From a virus, in IMG/VR virus record IMGVR_UViG_3300032050_008557, positions 1 to 24,060 of that record: 24,060 bases of DNA; one strand, given 5' to 3'. The stretch's first letter is position 1. Every line of letters begins with the position of its first letter. Below the pieces are notes generated by a model. It did not search any database. It saw nothing but the letters and a program-made list of their open reading frames with translations, and was not told the origin of the DNA. This document shows positions 6,919-15,438 of this stretch, in pieces. Position numbers and translations under genes: made by a program.

Positions 6919-7632
6919 ATGGGTATAAAAATATTAAAAGAAAACGAAGAAGGTTTTGGTATCTTAATTGAAGGTGATGCTGGTTCAGTATCTGAGGTAT
7001 TACAAGGACAAATTATAAATGAAGAAATTAGTAGGGGTCCAATAGATTTATCTGGACCCATATACTATTACGCTACATTACAAAAATATGGTGTTGAGAA
7101 TAGAAATGGCCGAGTGTATCCAGAAGACATTTTGAGAAGAGAAGTTGAAAGATATAGAGAAGTTATTGCTCGCAATTCTAGTTTTCATGAATTGGATCAC
7201 CCACAAGAATCTGTTATTTCGTTAAAAGGTGGTTCGCCACACAGAATAGTTGATATGTTCTGGAAAGATAATGTTCTTATTGGTAAACTAGAGATATTAG
7301 TATCTGAAGGCTTTAGGAGAGGTGGTATTATATCTTGTAATGGTGATTTAGTCGCACATTACCTAAGTTATGGTATGACATTAGGCATCTCTTCAAGAGG
7401 TGTTGGTAGTCTTAAAAAAGTTGGTGGTAAAAATGTTGTACAAAGTGACTTCGAATTAATCTGTTGGGATATCGTTTCATCCCCATCTACACCAGGCTCC
7501 TATCTTTATAAAGATCCACAAGACTTTAAAAAATATGATGAGGTTTTAAATGAGCCAAAGGAAATTGAGGAGAGTACCGCACCAGAAGAGAACGATTTTT
7601 TGGCAAATCTTAATAAATTTTTGAAATTTTAA
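6919..7632 (+). CDS. Prohead core protease (T4 gp21-like, peptidase family S77)
   Basis: This is the serine protease inside the prohead that cleaves scaffold, core and capsid proteins during maturation. The 237 residues carry the family hallmarks. There is the N-terminal block LQKYGVENRNGRVYPEDIL (about 54-72), H94 within ELDHP (91-95), and the nucleophile segment GISSRG (156-161, Ser158/Ser159). WDIVSSPSTPGS (183-194) follows. The length is close to T4 gp21 (212). The acidic C-terminal tail (about 210-237, with EEST and EEND) may be removed by self-cleavage, as in T4, though I cannot place the site. It lies upstream of scaffold and capsid genes, its expected substrates. Confidence 0.93.
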   Translation: MGIKILKENEEGFGILIEGDAGSVSEVLQGQIINEEISRGPIDLSGPIYYYATLQKYGVENRNGRVYPEDILRREVERYREVIARNSSFHELDHPQESVISLKGGSPHRIVDMFWKDNVLIGKLEILVSEGFRRGGIISCNGDLVAHYLSYGMTLGISSRGVGSLKKVGGKNVVQSDFELICWDIVSSPSTPGSYLYKDPQDFKKYDEVLNEPKEIEESTAPEENDFLANLNKFLKF

Positions 7633-7686
7633 GTTGCTTTTATAAAAAATTTTTACTACTATTATAACAGTTAAAAAATATTTTTT

Positions 7687-7926
7687 ATGAAAACTTACTA
7701 TTGGTACACAGTTACAATTCAATTCGTTGTTGAAGACGAGCAAACGGGTAAAATCAAAAAGATTAAAGAAAATTATCTTACCAAAGCAATCTCAGTTACT
7801 GATGCAGAAGCCTCTGTAATCAAGGATCTTGAGGGAACAATGGGTGATTTTAGAATCTTAAAAATCGATGAATCTAAAATTGTTAGAGTTATCCTTCCAC
7901 AAGGAGTTGACATCAACGCTGAATAA
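7687..7926 (+). CDS. Small DUF4494-like protein
   Basis: A 79-residue protein with the pattern I associate with DUF4494: an N-terminal aromatic beta strand (YYWYTVTIQF), a Gly-Lys turn (TGKIKKIKENYL), then 'AISVTDAEA' followed by a helix and a terminal beta strand (FRILKIDESKIVRVIL). DUF4494 proteins are found mainly in Bacteroidota and their phages and are usually about twice this length, so this would be a short version. The function of the family is unknown. Here it sits between the prohead protease and the scaffold, and is followed by two terminators, so it ends its operon. The family assignment is from memory of the pattern, not a search. Confidence 0.75.
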   Translation: MKTYYWYTVTIQFVVEDEQTGKIKKIKENYLTKAISVTDAEASVIKDLEGTMGDFRILKIDESKIVRVILPQGVDINAE

Positions 7927-7947
7927 AAACTAAGAAAAAAAGACGTT

Positions 7948-7978
7948 AAAAACCATCCATATCGGGTGGTTTTTTTTG
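7948..7978 (+). terminator. Rho-independent terminator after the DUF4494-like gene
   Basis: AACCATCC (7951-7958) pairs with GGGTGGTT (7964-7971), with one G-T wobble and a 5-base loop. Flanking A residues and a run of eight T's extend it to 7978. Confidence 0.85.
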
Positions 7979-7984
7979 TTTAGG

Positions 7985-8019
7985 CCCAGTACAATATAGC
8001 GTATTGGGAATATTTTTTT
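7985..8019 (+). terminator. Second, tandem terminator before the scaffold gene
   Basis: CCCAGTAC (7985-7992) pairs with GTATTGGG (8001-8008) with one wobble and an 8-base loop, followed by AATATTTTTTT. Two terminators in a row isolate the scaffold/capsid operon from upstream transcription. Confidence 0.65.
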
Positions 8020-8026
8020 AAATTTT

Positions 8027-8058
8027 TTTGCTCTTTCGATATTTTCATAGTATTTATT
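8027..8058 (+). promoter_or_regulatory. Candidate promoter for the scaffold and capsid operon
   Basis: TATTTAT (8051-8057) is preceded by TTTG (8027-8030) at exactly 20 bases, the Bacteroidota -33/-7 spacing. The box here has TTTA instead of TTTG. The ATG at 8101 is 50 bases downstream of the box, so this leader is longer than the other candidates' in this window. Being immediately after two terminators makes a promoter here very likely. Confidence 0.5.
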
Positions 8059-8100
8059 ACTAAGATAATATATCATAATAATTTTTTAATAAATTAAAAC

Positions 8101-9423
8101 ATGAGCAAAACAAATATTTTAGCAGAAACTCTAGCTGAAATTCAAGAACTAAGAGAAGCCGTTTCTAAAAACGCTAATCATGCGTTGAAAAGCACTCTTA
8201 AAGAAGAATTAGAAGAAATTGTCAAAAACAACCTAGAGGAAGTTAATGACGAAGAGTTAACAGATGACATGCCTGGTGATAATCTACCAGGTGATCAAAC
8301 AGCAAATAATGATGCAGACGGTATGGGTGATATGCCTACTGAGCCACAAGATGGTGAAGAGGTTATCGACTTAACCGACAAGTCAGATGAGGACGTTATT
8401 AAACATTTCGACCTTATGGAACCTGCTGACGAGATCGAAATCGTACAAACCCCAGAAGGCGGAGTACAAATCAACATTCAACCAGCTAAAGGTGAAGAAG
8501 GTTCTGAGGAAAATCCAGAAGAAACACCAGCAGCTACTGAAATTGATGAGTATAAAGACGAGCAGCCTATTACAACTAGTGCTGCACTTGACAAACAATT
8601 TGGGAAAGTTGTCGATGAAATGGTTGACTTAGAAGAAGAGCCAGTGTATGAGGTTGAAATCTCAGAAGAGGATCTTAACGAAGTTGCTAAGGAAGCTACA
8701 GCTCACATCGTAAACAAAGGTGGATCAGTTCCAACAGGTGAAAGTAAACTCGAAGAACCCGCTAAAGAAAATGGTGTGATTAAAAATGCGGCTACCAAAC
8801 ACATGTCTACTAAAGGTGGATCAGTTCCAACAGGTGAGAAAAAACTTGAGGAACCAGCTAAAGAAAACGGTGTTATTAAAAATGCGGCTACGAAAGATAT
8901 CCACGAAAGTACACAAGATACGGCTGGAAACAAAAACAAAGAAAAAGAGTTACATGAAAGCTTGGTGGTAATGAGAAAAAAATACCAAGAAGCAGTGGCT
9001 GAAAATAATAAAAAGACAAAAGAGTTGGATAGCTTCAAAACTTTAGCAGAAGAATTTAAAGGTTCTGAAACTGAATATAAATCAGCTATTAAAAATCTTA
9101 AGTCGCAATTACAAGAAGTTGCTTTGTTCTCATCAAACTTAACTTATGCAATCAAATTGATTACTGAAAACTCTACAACTAAGGACGAGAAATTAAACAT
9201 CCTTAAAAGATTCGATTCAGCTAAAAACTTAAACGAATCAAGAGAAATCTTTAACAGTTTGCAAGATCAGTTAGTTTCTGGCAAAACAGCAACAAAACAG
9301 GTGATTGAAGACAAAATTATGGAAACACCAAAAGCGAGTGGTTCTTCAAAATTAAATGAATCAACCGCTTATCAGAATCCACAATTATCAAGAATGTTGG
9401 ATATCATCGGAAAAATTAAATAA
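8101..9423 (+). CDS. Head scaffolding protein (T4 gp22-position)
   Basis: A 440-residue acidic protein placed between prohead protease and major capsid protein, where T4 has the main scaffold gp22. Residues 1-50 are helical, and about 50-200 are very acidic and probably disordered (MPGDNLPGD, repeated Glu/Asp runs). Residues 206-265 hold two copies of a 28-residue repeat. About 278-345 looks like coiled coil, and the C-terminus is a conserved-looking amphipathic end (LSRMLDIIGKIK) of the kind that docks capsid. T4-type scaffold is cut at (L/I)-X-E sites; several candidates occur here, such as LEE and LNE. No direct gp22 similarity is visible, so the call rests on position, composition and architecture. 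Confidence 0.82.
   Translation: MSKTNILAETLAEIQELREAVSKNANHALKSTLKEELEEIVKNNLEEVNDEELTDDMPGDNLPGDQTANNDADGMGDMPTEPQDGEEVIDLTDKSDEDVIKHFDLMEPADEIEIVQTPEGGVQINIQPAKGEEGSEENPEETPAATEIDEYKDEQPITTSAALDKQFGKVVDEMVDLEEEPVYEVEISEEDLNEVAKEATAHIVNKGGSVPTGESKLEEPAKENGVIKNAATKHMSTKGGSVPTGEKKLEEPAKENGVIKNAATKDIHESTQDTAGNKNKEKELHESLVVMRKKYQEAVAENNKKTKELDSFKTLAEEFKGSETEYKSAIKNLKSQLQEVALFSSNLTYAIKLITENSTTKDEKLNILKRFDSAKNLNESREIFNSLQDQLVSGKTATKQVIEDKIMETPKASGSSKLNESTAYQNPQLSRMLDIIGKIK
8716..8895 (+). repeat. Tandem 28-codon repeat within the scaffold gene
   Basis: Units at 8716-8799 and 8812-8895 (period 96 bases) encode nearly the same 28 residues, starting KGGSVPTGE and ending KNAATK. They differ mainly at third codon positions, so the duplication is older than the one in the portal tail and its protein sequence has been conserved. 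Confidence 0.9.
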
Positions 9424-9455
9424 TAAAATTAAAAACAAACTTAAAAAATACTAAA

Positions 9456-11039
9456 ATGGGAGCATTATTAGAATCAGGAAAAGTTGGTAACGTAAGCTTA
9501 AATCACTTAAAGGCTGTACGTACTGACGTAATTAACAGATGGGACAGCTTAGGACTATTAGAAGGTCTTGCTGGTCACAGAAAAGAGAATATCGCACAAT
9601 TATTTGAAAACCAAGCATCACACATGCTTAACGAATCAGTTGCTTTAGGTAACGAAGGTTCTTTCGAAACTGTGGTATTCCCAATCGTGAGAAGAGTATT
9701 CTCAAAATTATTAGCTAACGAAATCGTTTCGGTTCAAGCATTAAACTTACCTATTGGTAAATTGTTCTATTTCATTCCGAAATTGGATAATTCAGCGTTT
9801 GACGCTACTTATGCGGGTATTCCAAAAACCGCTCAAAGTAACGTAAGTGCTAACCTTTATGATTCTTTCTACGGAGAGAACGGTCTTTATGACAAATCTA
9901 AAGGTGCTGCTACTACTTTAACTGGAGCTACAACTACAGCTAACTTGTATCAATTTGACTCAGCTTCTGCTAGTGGTTACGCTACTTTGGCTGGTACATC
10001 TTGTGCAACTGGCGCAACTTCAATCATCAAGGTTGATTTCGCTGCATCAATCACTAACTGGGAAAATGCTGAAGAAGTTATGTCTACATTGGCAATCGCT
10101 TCAGTTACTTCTGGTGCTGATTTCGATTTCTATTTACCAGCTCAAAAATATGGTAAATCAATCATGGATTCAAGTGGTGTTGTTTACATTGCCGTTGTTA
10201 ACAACAGTGCAACAGTAGCATTACCTTTGACTGGTTTAACCGTAACAGCTAAAGAATACGAATCTTTAGAGTACAATGATCAAATGGGTGAAGTAAGCTT
10301 CGAACTTCAATCTGTAACAGTTTCTGTTATTGAAAGAAAGTTAAGAGCTCAATGGTCTCCAGAATTAGCTCAAGACGTATCAGCGTTCCATAACATTGAT
10401 GCAGAAGCTGAATTGACAGCTTTATTGTCTGAGCAAGTTGCTGCTGAGATTGACCGTGAAATTTTACGTGACTTACGTAGAGGTGCTGCATGGAGAATGA
10501 CTTGGGATTACTCTGGTTCAAGAGTTAACACAGGTGGTTTATCTGCAACAAACGGTTTCTATACTCAAAAAGATTGGAACCAAACTTTGATCACTGCGAT
10601 CAACCAAGTTTCTGCACAAATCCACAAAGCTACTTTAAGAGGTGGTGCTAACTGGATCGTAGTTTCTGCTGAGGTTTCAGCTATCTTGGACGACTTAGAA
10701 TACTTCCACGTATCTAACGCTGCTCCAGAGCAAGACAAATATAACATGGGTATTGAAAGAATCGGTTCATTGGGTGGAAGATACCAAGTTTACCGTGATC
10801 CTTACTTCCCAGCTGATACAATCTTGATGGGTCACAAAGGTACATCTTTGTTGGATACAGGTTACATCTACGCACCATACGTGCCAATGCAATTAACTCC
10901 TACAATGTACAACCCATTCACCTTTGCACCAGTTAAAGGTATCATGACTCGTTACGCTAAGAAAATGGTTAACAACCGTTTCTATGGTGTAATCAAGTGT
11001 CAGAATATCGTTAGCTTCGGTATCACAGGTTTAAGATAA
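9456..11039 (+). CDS. Major capsid protein (T4 gp23-like)
   Basis: This is the hexamer-forming shell protein. The 527 residues match T4 gp23 in length (521) and layout. An N-terminal arm has ENIAQLFENQ (44-53), and MLNESVALGNEG (57-68) follows. The LNE at 58-60 fits the T4 protease rule (L/I-X-E), so mature protein probably starts at Ser61. The core includes VVFPIVRRVFSKLLANEIVSVQ (about 73-94), and the C-terminal gp23-like block has GVIKCQNIVSFGITG. Residues about 150-260 form an insertion, whose start (151-189) is strikingly rich in Ser, Thr and Ala. Codons are more C-ending (TTC, AAC) than in neighbouring genes, as expected for the most highly expressed gene. A strong terminator follows. 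Confidence 0.94.
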   Translation: MGALLESGKVGNVSLNHLKAVRTDVINRWDSLGLLEGLAGHRKENIAQLFENQASHMLNESVALGNEGSFETVVFPIVRRVFSKLLANEIVSVQALNLPIGKLFYFIPKLDNSAFDATYAGIPKTAQSNVSANLYDSFYGENGLYDKSKGAATTLTGATTTANLYQFDSASASGYATLAGTSCATGATSIIKVDFAASITNWENAEEVMSTLAIASVTSGADFDFYLPAQKYGKSIMDSSGVVYIAVVNNSATVALPLTGLTVTAKEYESLEYNDQMGEVSFELQSVTVSVIERKLRAQWSPELAQDVSAFHNIDAEAELTALLSEQVAAEIDREILRDLRRGAAWRMTWDYSGSRVNTGGLSATNGFYTQKDWNQTLITAINQVSAQIHKATLRGGANWIVVSAEVSAILDDLEYFHVSNAAPEQDKYNMGIERIGSLGGRYQVYRDPYFPADTILMGHKGTSLLDTGYIYAPYVPMQLTPTMYNPFTFAPVKGIMTRYAKKMVNNRFYGVIKCQNIVSFGITGLR

Positions 11040-11061
11040 TCTTAGGGTTACATTAAAAATT

Positions 11062-11092
11062 AAAAGGGTGGATTTTTTCCACCCTTTTTTTG
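11062..11092 (+). terminator. Rho-independent terminator after the capsid gene
   Basis: A 10-bp perfect stem (AAAAGGGTGG 11062-11071 with CCACCCTTTT 11079-11088) and a 7-base loop run into T's to 11091. It separates the structural operon from the glycan operon. Confidence 0.92.
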
Positions 11093-11094
11093 TT

Positions 11095-11123
11095 TATATT
11101 TGTTTGTTTTTTTACTATATTTG
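11095..11123 (+). promoter_or_regulatory. Two host-type -7 boxes (TATATTTG) before the glycan operon
   Basis: TATATTTG occurs at 11095-11102 and again at 11116-11123, both perfect matches to the Bacteroidota TAnnTTTG box. A TTG at 11090-11092 lies 23 bases before the second. The second box is 28 bases from the ATG at 11145. The box differs from the TATTTAT element of the structural genes, so this operon may be expressed at a different time. Confidence 0.6.
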
Positions 11124-11144
11124 TATGGTTAATTAGAAACATTT

Positions 11145-13898
11145 ATGAAAAAATTATTATACATCGCCCCACACCTTTCCACAGGCGGTTTACCACAGTA
11201 CTTAACTAAAAAAATTGAATTACTTAGAGATTCATTTGACATTTATGTTGTTGAATGGTCTAACCACACTGGTGGTGTGTTGGTTGTACAAAGAGATAAA
11301 ATAACTTCAATGGTCGCCCCAGATAAATTTTTTACTCTGGAAGAAAATAAAATTCAACTAATTGATATTATTAATAGGGTATCACCAGATATTGTACACT
11401 TAGAAGAAATTCCTGAATATTTCATGGATTTTGAGGTTGCAAAAGAAATTTACAAAAAAGATCGTAACTATGTTATTGTAGAAACTTCTCACGATTCATC
11501 ATACGATGCCACACAAAAGAAATTTTTCCCAGATAAATTTATGTTTGTATCTGATTGGCAAATTAAATTATTTGAATCAATCGATATCCCAAAAGTTTTG
11601 GTTGAATACCCTATTGAATATAAACAAAGGCCAAATAGAGAAGATGCATTAAAAGACCTTGGTTTAGATCCTAGTAAAAAACACGTATTACACGTTGGTT
11701 TATTTACACCAAGAAAAAATCAAAAAGAATTTTTTGATTACGCAAGATCTTTACCTGAATATGTTTTCCATTCTGTTGGTAATCAAGCTGGCAACTTTGC
11801 TCATTACTGGGAACCTTTGATGAAAGATAAACCAGAAAATGTTGTTTGGCATGGTGAAAGAAAAGATGTTGACAGGTTTTATCAGGCGATGGATTTATTC
11901 CTATTCACATCTAGAGGTACAGATAATGATAAGGAAACAATGCCTTTGGTTATCCGTGAAGCGATTTCCTGGAATTTACCAATTTTAATTTACAACCTTG
12001 GCGTTTATCTTAATTATTTCGATAAGTTTGATAATATCAAGTACTTAGATTTTTCTGATTTTAACAAAAATTGTTCTTTAATCAAAGAAGTTTTAGAAAA
12101 TGGTATTGAATTTCAACCAAAAGTTAAAGAAATTAACAAAGAAAAAGAAGCTATCATTATTTCAACATATCCAACAACAAAAAGTGTTTTTGATACAACA
12201 GTTGAATGTATTTTAGCGGCTAAAAGAACGGGTAGAAAAGTTATTTTAACATCACATTTACCAGTTTCACCAGATTTACAAAATTTGGTAGATTATTATA
12301 TCTACGATAAAAACAATATTTTAACAAAACATACATTCTACTCCCAAAGTAGATATAGTGAAGCTGATTTCTTTGCTTTTGTTAACTTAAGAGGTGAAGG
12401 TAACGATGTTTATCACGGCCCAACTTGCTACACAAATTATTATAATGGCGCTGCGTTGGCAAACGAATTGGGTATGGAAAAAGTTTATTTCCTTAACTAC
12501 GATTATGTTCTAAAAAATGATGCGTATCTAGATAACATTTCAAATATATTAGATACAAAATCCGCTTATTTTGGTGATATGCCAAACAATCCAGAAGGTC
12601 ATTCAGTTACCACATTTTTTATGGGTATTAGACCGTCTTTTTATTTAAATTCCGTAGAGCCAATATCTTGCGCACAAGATTATGAAAATTTAAGAACAAA
12701 ATGGGGTTCATTTAGTAATGGGTACGAAAATATGATGTTTTTTGCCTTCAAAGATAAAATGAACCAAATCGAATTGGTTGGTGAAGAACAGTTTAAAAAT
12801 GAAGTGGCGACTAATTTCCACCATAGAGATTATTCTAGGGTTGAATATTTCACAGTTTTGCCAACAACAGTACCTAACTCGTTTGCTGTTTATTTCCAGG
12901 TATCAAATTCAATTGACAGTAGAATTGTTAATATTAAAATTAATAAGAATGGGTCTTTACTTAAAGAGGAACAAATTACTGTAACAGGTAGAGGTGCTTG
13001 GTATAACATGGTTGGTTATAATTTAGATGAAAACGCTGAATATACCGTTGATTATCAGTCCTTTGATAAGGATACCCAACAATTTATTGAAAGTAAGTTT
13101 TTAAGAATTAACAATGATTATATCACAAATGTCTTACCGAATAACGGAATGTTTGAATATAAAGGTGATATTAACGGCATCAATTTATTGAGTGATAATG
13201 ATAGTTCAAAACCTAAAATTAGAATTGTACATTTAGTTACTGAACCATCAACCAACCCTAAAGAGTTACGTTCAGCTTTTTCTTTAAAAGATTTTGCTAG
13301 TAACTTCGACAATGTTGAATACTATGAAAAAATCAACGAGATCTACAAAGAGTTACCGCCAGTTGATACGTGTAATAGACCACATGATGTTGCACCTGAA
13401 CCAGGGTACTTCAAACTATCCCCAGGGCATTACGGCTGTTTCTTGGCACATAAAAACGGTATAACTTTACCAGATAACAACAAATATGATTTCATCTTAG
13501 TGTTTGAGGGTGATGTCATAATTGATGCACCTTACCAGGAATTGTATGATAATTTAATTAGATGGTCACAACTGGCTAAAGAAGAAAATGTTGATATGGT
13601 CGGTTTTGGTAACTACTGCGCTGAGAGATATAGTGGTGAGCGTGAGGATTTAATGCTTAATTTAAGTATTTTTGCACCAGCGCAATCTTACTTGATTAAT
13701 AGAGAAAAATTACCTACTTTTGTAGAAAGATTTGAAACGTGTAAATGGGATGCGTTTGACTTGTGGATGACCAAAGTTGCCAAACTACACGGTGCAATGG
13801 CAAACAAGATTTATACTAAACATTTACCAGGATATTCTATTGTAGATAGAAAAGATAAAAATAAAGACAACGACTACGCAGCAATTTTCACTAATTAA
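11145..13898 (+). CDS. Multidomain glycosyltransferase (GT4-like, unknown middle, GT25-like)
   Basis: The 917 residues divide into several units. Residues 1-330 look like a GT-B GT4-type transferase: N-terminal YIAPHLSTGGLPQYL, then HVGLFTPRKNQ (about 183), then an E-X7-E motif at E264 and E272 (ETMPLVIREA). Residues about 334-565 begin IIISTYPTTKSVFDTTVECI and look like an alpha/beta domain I cannot assign. About 570-680 resembles a beta-sandwich. About 690-917 resembles GT25 (LPS-type) transferases, with SPGHYGCFLAHKNGI and an acidic metal-binding motif FEGDV near 786. Sugar donors and acceptors cannot be read from sequence. It opens the glycan operon and overlaps the next gene by one base (TAATG). 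Confidence 0.85.
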   Translation: MKKLLYIAPHLSTGGLPQYLTKKIELLRDSFDIYVVEWSNHTGGVLVVQRDKITSMVAPDKFFTLEENKIQLIDIINRVSPDIVHLEEIPEYFMDFEVAKEIYKKDRNYVIVETSHDSSYDATQKKFFPDKFMFVSDWQIKLFESIDIPKVLVEYPIEYKQRPNREDALKDLGLDPSKKHVLHVGLFTPRKNQKEFFDYARSLPEYVFHSVGNQAGNFAHYWEPLMKDKPENVVWHGERKDVDRFYQAMDLFLFTSRGTDNDKETMPLVIREAISWNLPILIYNLGVYLNYFDKFDNIKYLDFSDFNKNCSLIKEVLENGIEFQPKVKEINKEKEAIIISTYPTTKSVFDTTVECILAAKRTGRKVILTSHLPVSPDLQNLVDYYIYDKNNILTKHTFYSQSRYSEADFFAFVNLRGEGNDVYHGPTCYTNYYNGAALANELGMEKVYFLNYDYVLKNDAYLDNISNILDTKSAYFGDMPNNPEGHSVTTFFMGIRPSFYLNSVEPISCAQDYENLRTKWGSFSNGYENMMFFAFKDKMNQIELVGEEQFKNEVATNFHHRDYSRVEYFTVLPTTVPNSFAVYFQVSNSIDSRIVNIKINKNGSLLKEEQITVTGRGAWYNMVGYNLDENAEYTVDYQSFDKDTQQFIESKFLRINNDYITNVLPNNGMFEYKGDINGINLLSDNDSSKPKIRIVHLVTEPSTNPKELRSAFSLKDFASNFDNVEYYEKINEIYKELPPVDTCNRPHDVAPEPGYFKLSPGHYGCFLAHKNGITLPDNNKYDFILVFEGDVIIDAPYQELYDNLIRWSQLAKEENVDMVGFGNYCAERYSGEREDLMLNLSIFAPAQSYLINREKLPTFVERFETCKWDAFDLWMTKVAKLHGAMANKIYTKHLPGYSIVDRKDKNKDNDYAAIFTN

Positions 13899-14491
13899 TG
13901 TATTTACACGGGCATAAATTAAACACTAAACACCCAGATTTTAGTCTTGGGTGGTGTGAATCGGTATTTAAAGAAATTTGGTTAGATCACGAATACTCAA
14001 GATATGGTGTTGAAGTTGAAAAAGGGGATATTGTTGTTGACTGTGGTGCTAATGTTGGTTTTTTTACTAACTACGCACTAAATTATCGTAAAGCAAAACA
14101 TGTTTACTCATTTGAGTGTGATGAAACTTATGTGGAATGTTTAAGACAAAATACAAATGAAAATGTTACCATAACACAAGCATTTGTTTCGGATAGAGAT
14201 GAAATTGGTCACTATAACATAGAGAGAATGTTACATGATTTTGGTTTAACCCACATCGATTTTATTAAAGTTGACATTGAGTGGTGGGAATACCCATTAT
14301 TAATTAACATGTCAAATGATACGATGAAAAGAGCGAACAAATGGGTAGTAGAACTACATAGTATATATGATAATTATGATAAAATATTAGATATAATTGA
14401 AAAATTTACATTAAATGGGTTTGATGTAAATTATGAACAAGTACACAAAGAAACAAACCTAGCATTATTATACGCAAAAAAGAGAATATGA
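13898..14491 (+). CDS. FkbM-type SAM-dependent methyltransferase
   Basis: The 197 residues carry the S-adenosylmethionine-binding motif VVDCGANVGFFT (about 46-57), the acidic ribose-binding end of strand 2 (SFECDE, about 70-75), and the FkbM-type motif IDFIKVDIEWWEYPLL, where most family members have a Gly after the Glu. FkbM enzymes typically O-methylate sugars or glycan-linked hydroxyls. The protein is somewhat shorter than usual, lacking much N-terminal extension. Its start overlaps the previous stop by one base and its end overlaps the next start by four (ATGA), so it is tightly coupled. Within this operon it probably methylates a sugar added by the neighbouring transferases. Confidence 0.88.
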   Translation: MYLHGHKLNTKHPDFSLGWCESVFKEIWLDHEYSRYGVEVEKGDIVVDCGANVGFFTNYALNYRKAKHVYSFECDETYVECLRQNTNENVTITQAFVSDRDEIGHYNIERMLHDFGLTHIDFIKVDIEWWEYPLLINMSNDTMKRANKWVVELHSIYDNYDKILDIIEKFTLNGFDVNYEQVHKETNLALLYAKKRI

Positions 14492-15438
14492 AAATTTGTC
14501 AAGTACATCCTGGATGTGGAATACCAGTGCCACCACCTAATTGGGGTGCTGTAGAAAAAATAGTATGGGAATTTACCCAGAATTTAAGATTATTAGGGCA
14601 TGAGGTTGACATCAAATATGCAAATGAAATTCAACCAGGTGAATATGATGTTGTTCACGTGCACATGGCCAATTTATGCCATTTTTTACACGATAGAGGT
14701 ATACCATACATTTATCAATTACATGATCACCACGCTTATTACTATGGTAAGGGGTCTTATGTGTTCAACCAAAATAATAGGGCTATTCTCGAGTCACAGG
14801 TTTCATTAATGCCAGGTAGATTTTTAGTACCTTACTTTGAAACAGAAAAAGCTATTTATTTTTCACATGGTGTGAATACCGATTTTTATCACCCTTCAGA
14901 CATCAGACCTAAAGAGCATAAACTATTATGTTTAGCTAATAACGGATTAGCTGGTATGGATGGGTACGATAGAAAAGGTTTTGGCTTTGCAATTCAAGCC
15001 GCAATGGCAAGAAATCTACCGATCACAATTGCTGGTCCAAGAAATAACCAAAATTTCTTTAATGAGAATCCGTGGGTTAATGGGTACGCAAAATTATCAA
15101 TTGAGTGGGAACCTAATCAAGATGAATTAGTTAATCTATACCATAGACATACAATTTTTATGCACCCTTCTGAATTAGAAGCTGGCCACCCTAATTTAAC
15201 TATATTAGAGGCCGCTGCATGTGGCTTACCAATTAACGGTGCCATTGAGATGGAAACTGATTTTAACGGTATGTGGAGAGCACCTAGAAAGGTTACAGAT
15301 ATTGTACGTGGGTTAGATGATATTATAGCTAATTACGATTCATACCGTGAAAGAGCTATTCAACACGCTGAGTCTTTATCATGGTACAATAGATCAAAAG
15401 AATTATTAGAAGTTTATAAACAATACGCACAACAATGA
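14488..15438 (+). CDS. GT4-type glycosyltransferase
   Basis: The 316 residues have a GT-B fold pattern. The N-terminal KICQVHPGCGIPVPPPNWGA (2-21) resembles the GGxE-type acceptor loop of GT4 enzymes. VVHVHMAN (55-62) follows, then a linker to the donor-binding half, which has CLANNGLAGMDGYDRKGFGFAIQA (about 148-171). The nucleotide-sugar motif HPSELEAGHPNLTILEAAACGLP (226-248) has its two glutamates (E231, E241) separated by nine residues rather than seven, a loop variant. The length is at the short end for GT4 (usually 350-400). Both ends overlap neighbours by four bases (ATGA). Donor and acceptor are unknown. Confidence 0.9.
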   Translation: MKICQVHPGCGIPVPPPNWGAVEKIVWEFTQNLRLLGHEVDIKYANEIQPGEYDVVHVHMANLCHFLHDRGIPYIYQLHDHHAYYYGKGSYVFNQNNRAILESQVSLMPGRFLVPYFETEKAIYFSHGVNTDFYHPSDIRPKEHKLLCLANNGLAGMDGYDRKGFGFAIQAAMARNLPITIAGPRNNQNFFNENPWVNGYAKLSIEWEPNQDELVNLYHRHTIFMHPSELEAGHPNLTILEAAACGLPINGAIEMETDFNGMWRAPRKVTDIVRGLDDIIANYDSYRERAIQHAESLSWYNRSKELLEVYKQYAQQ

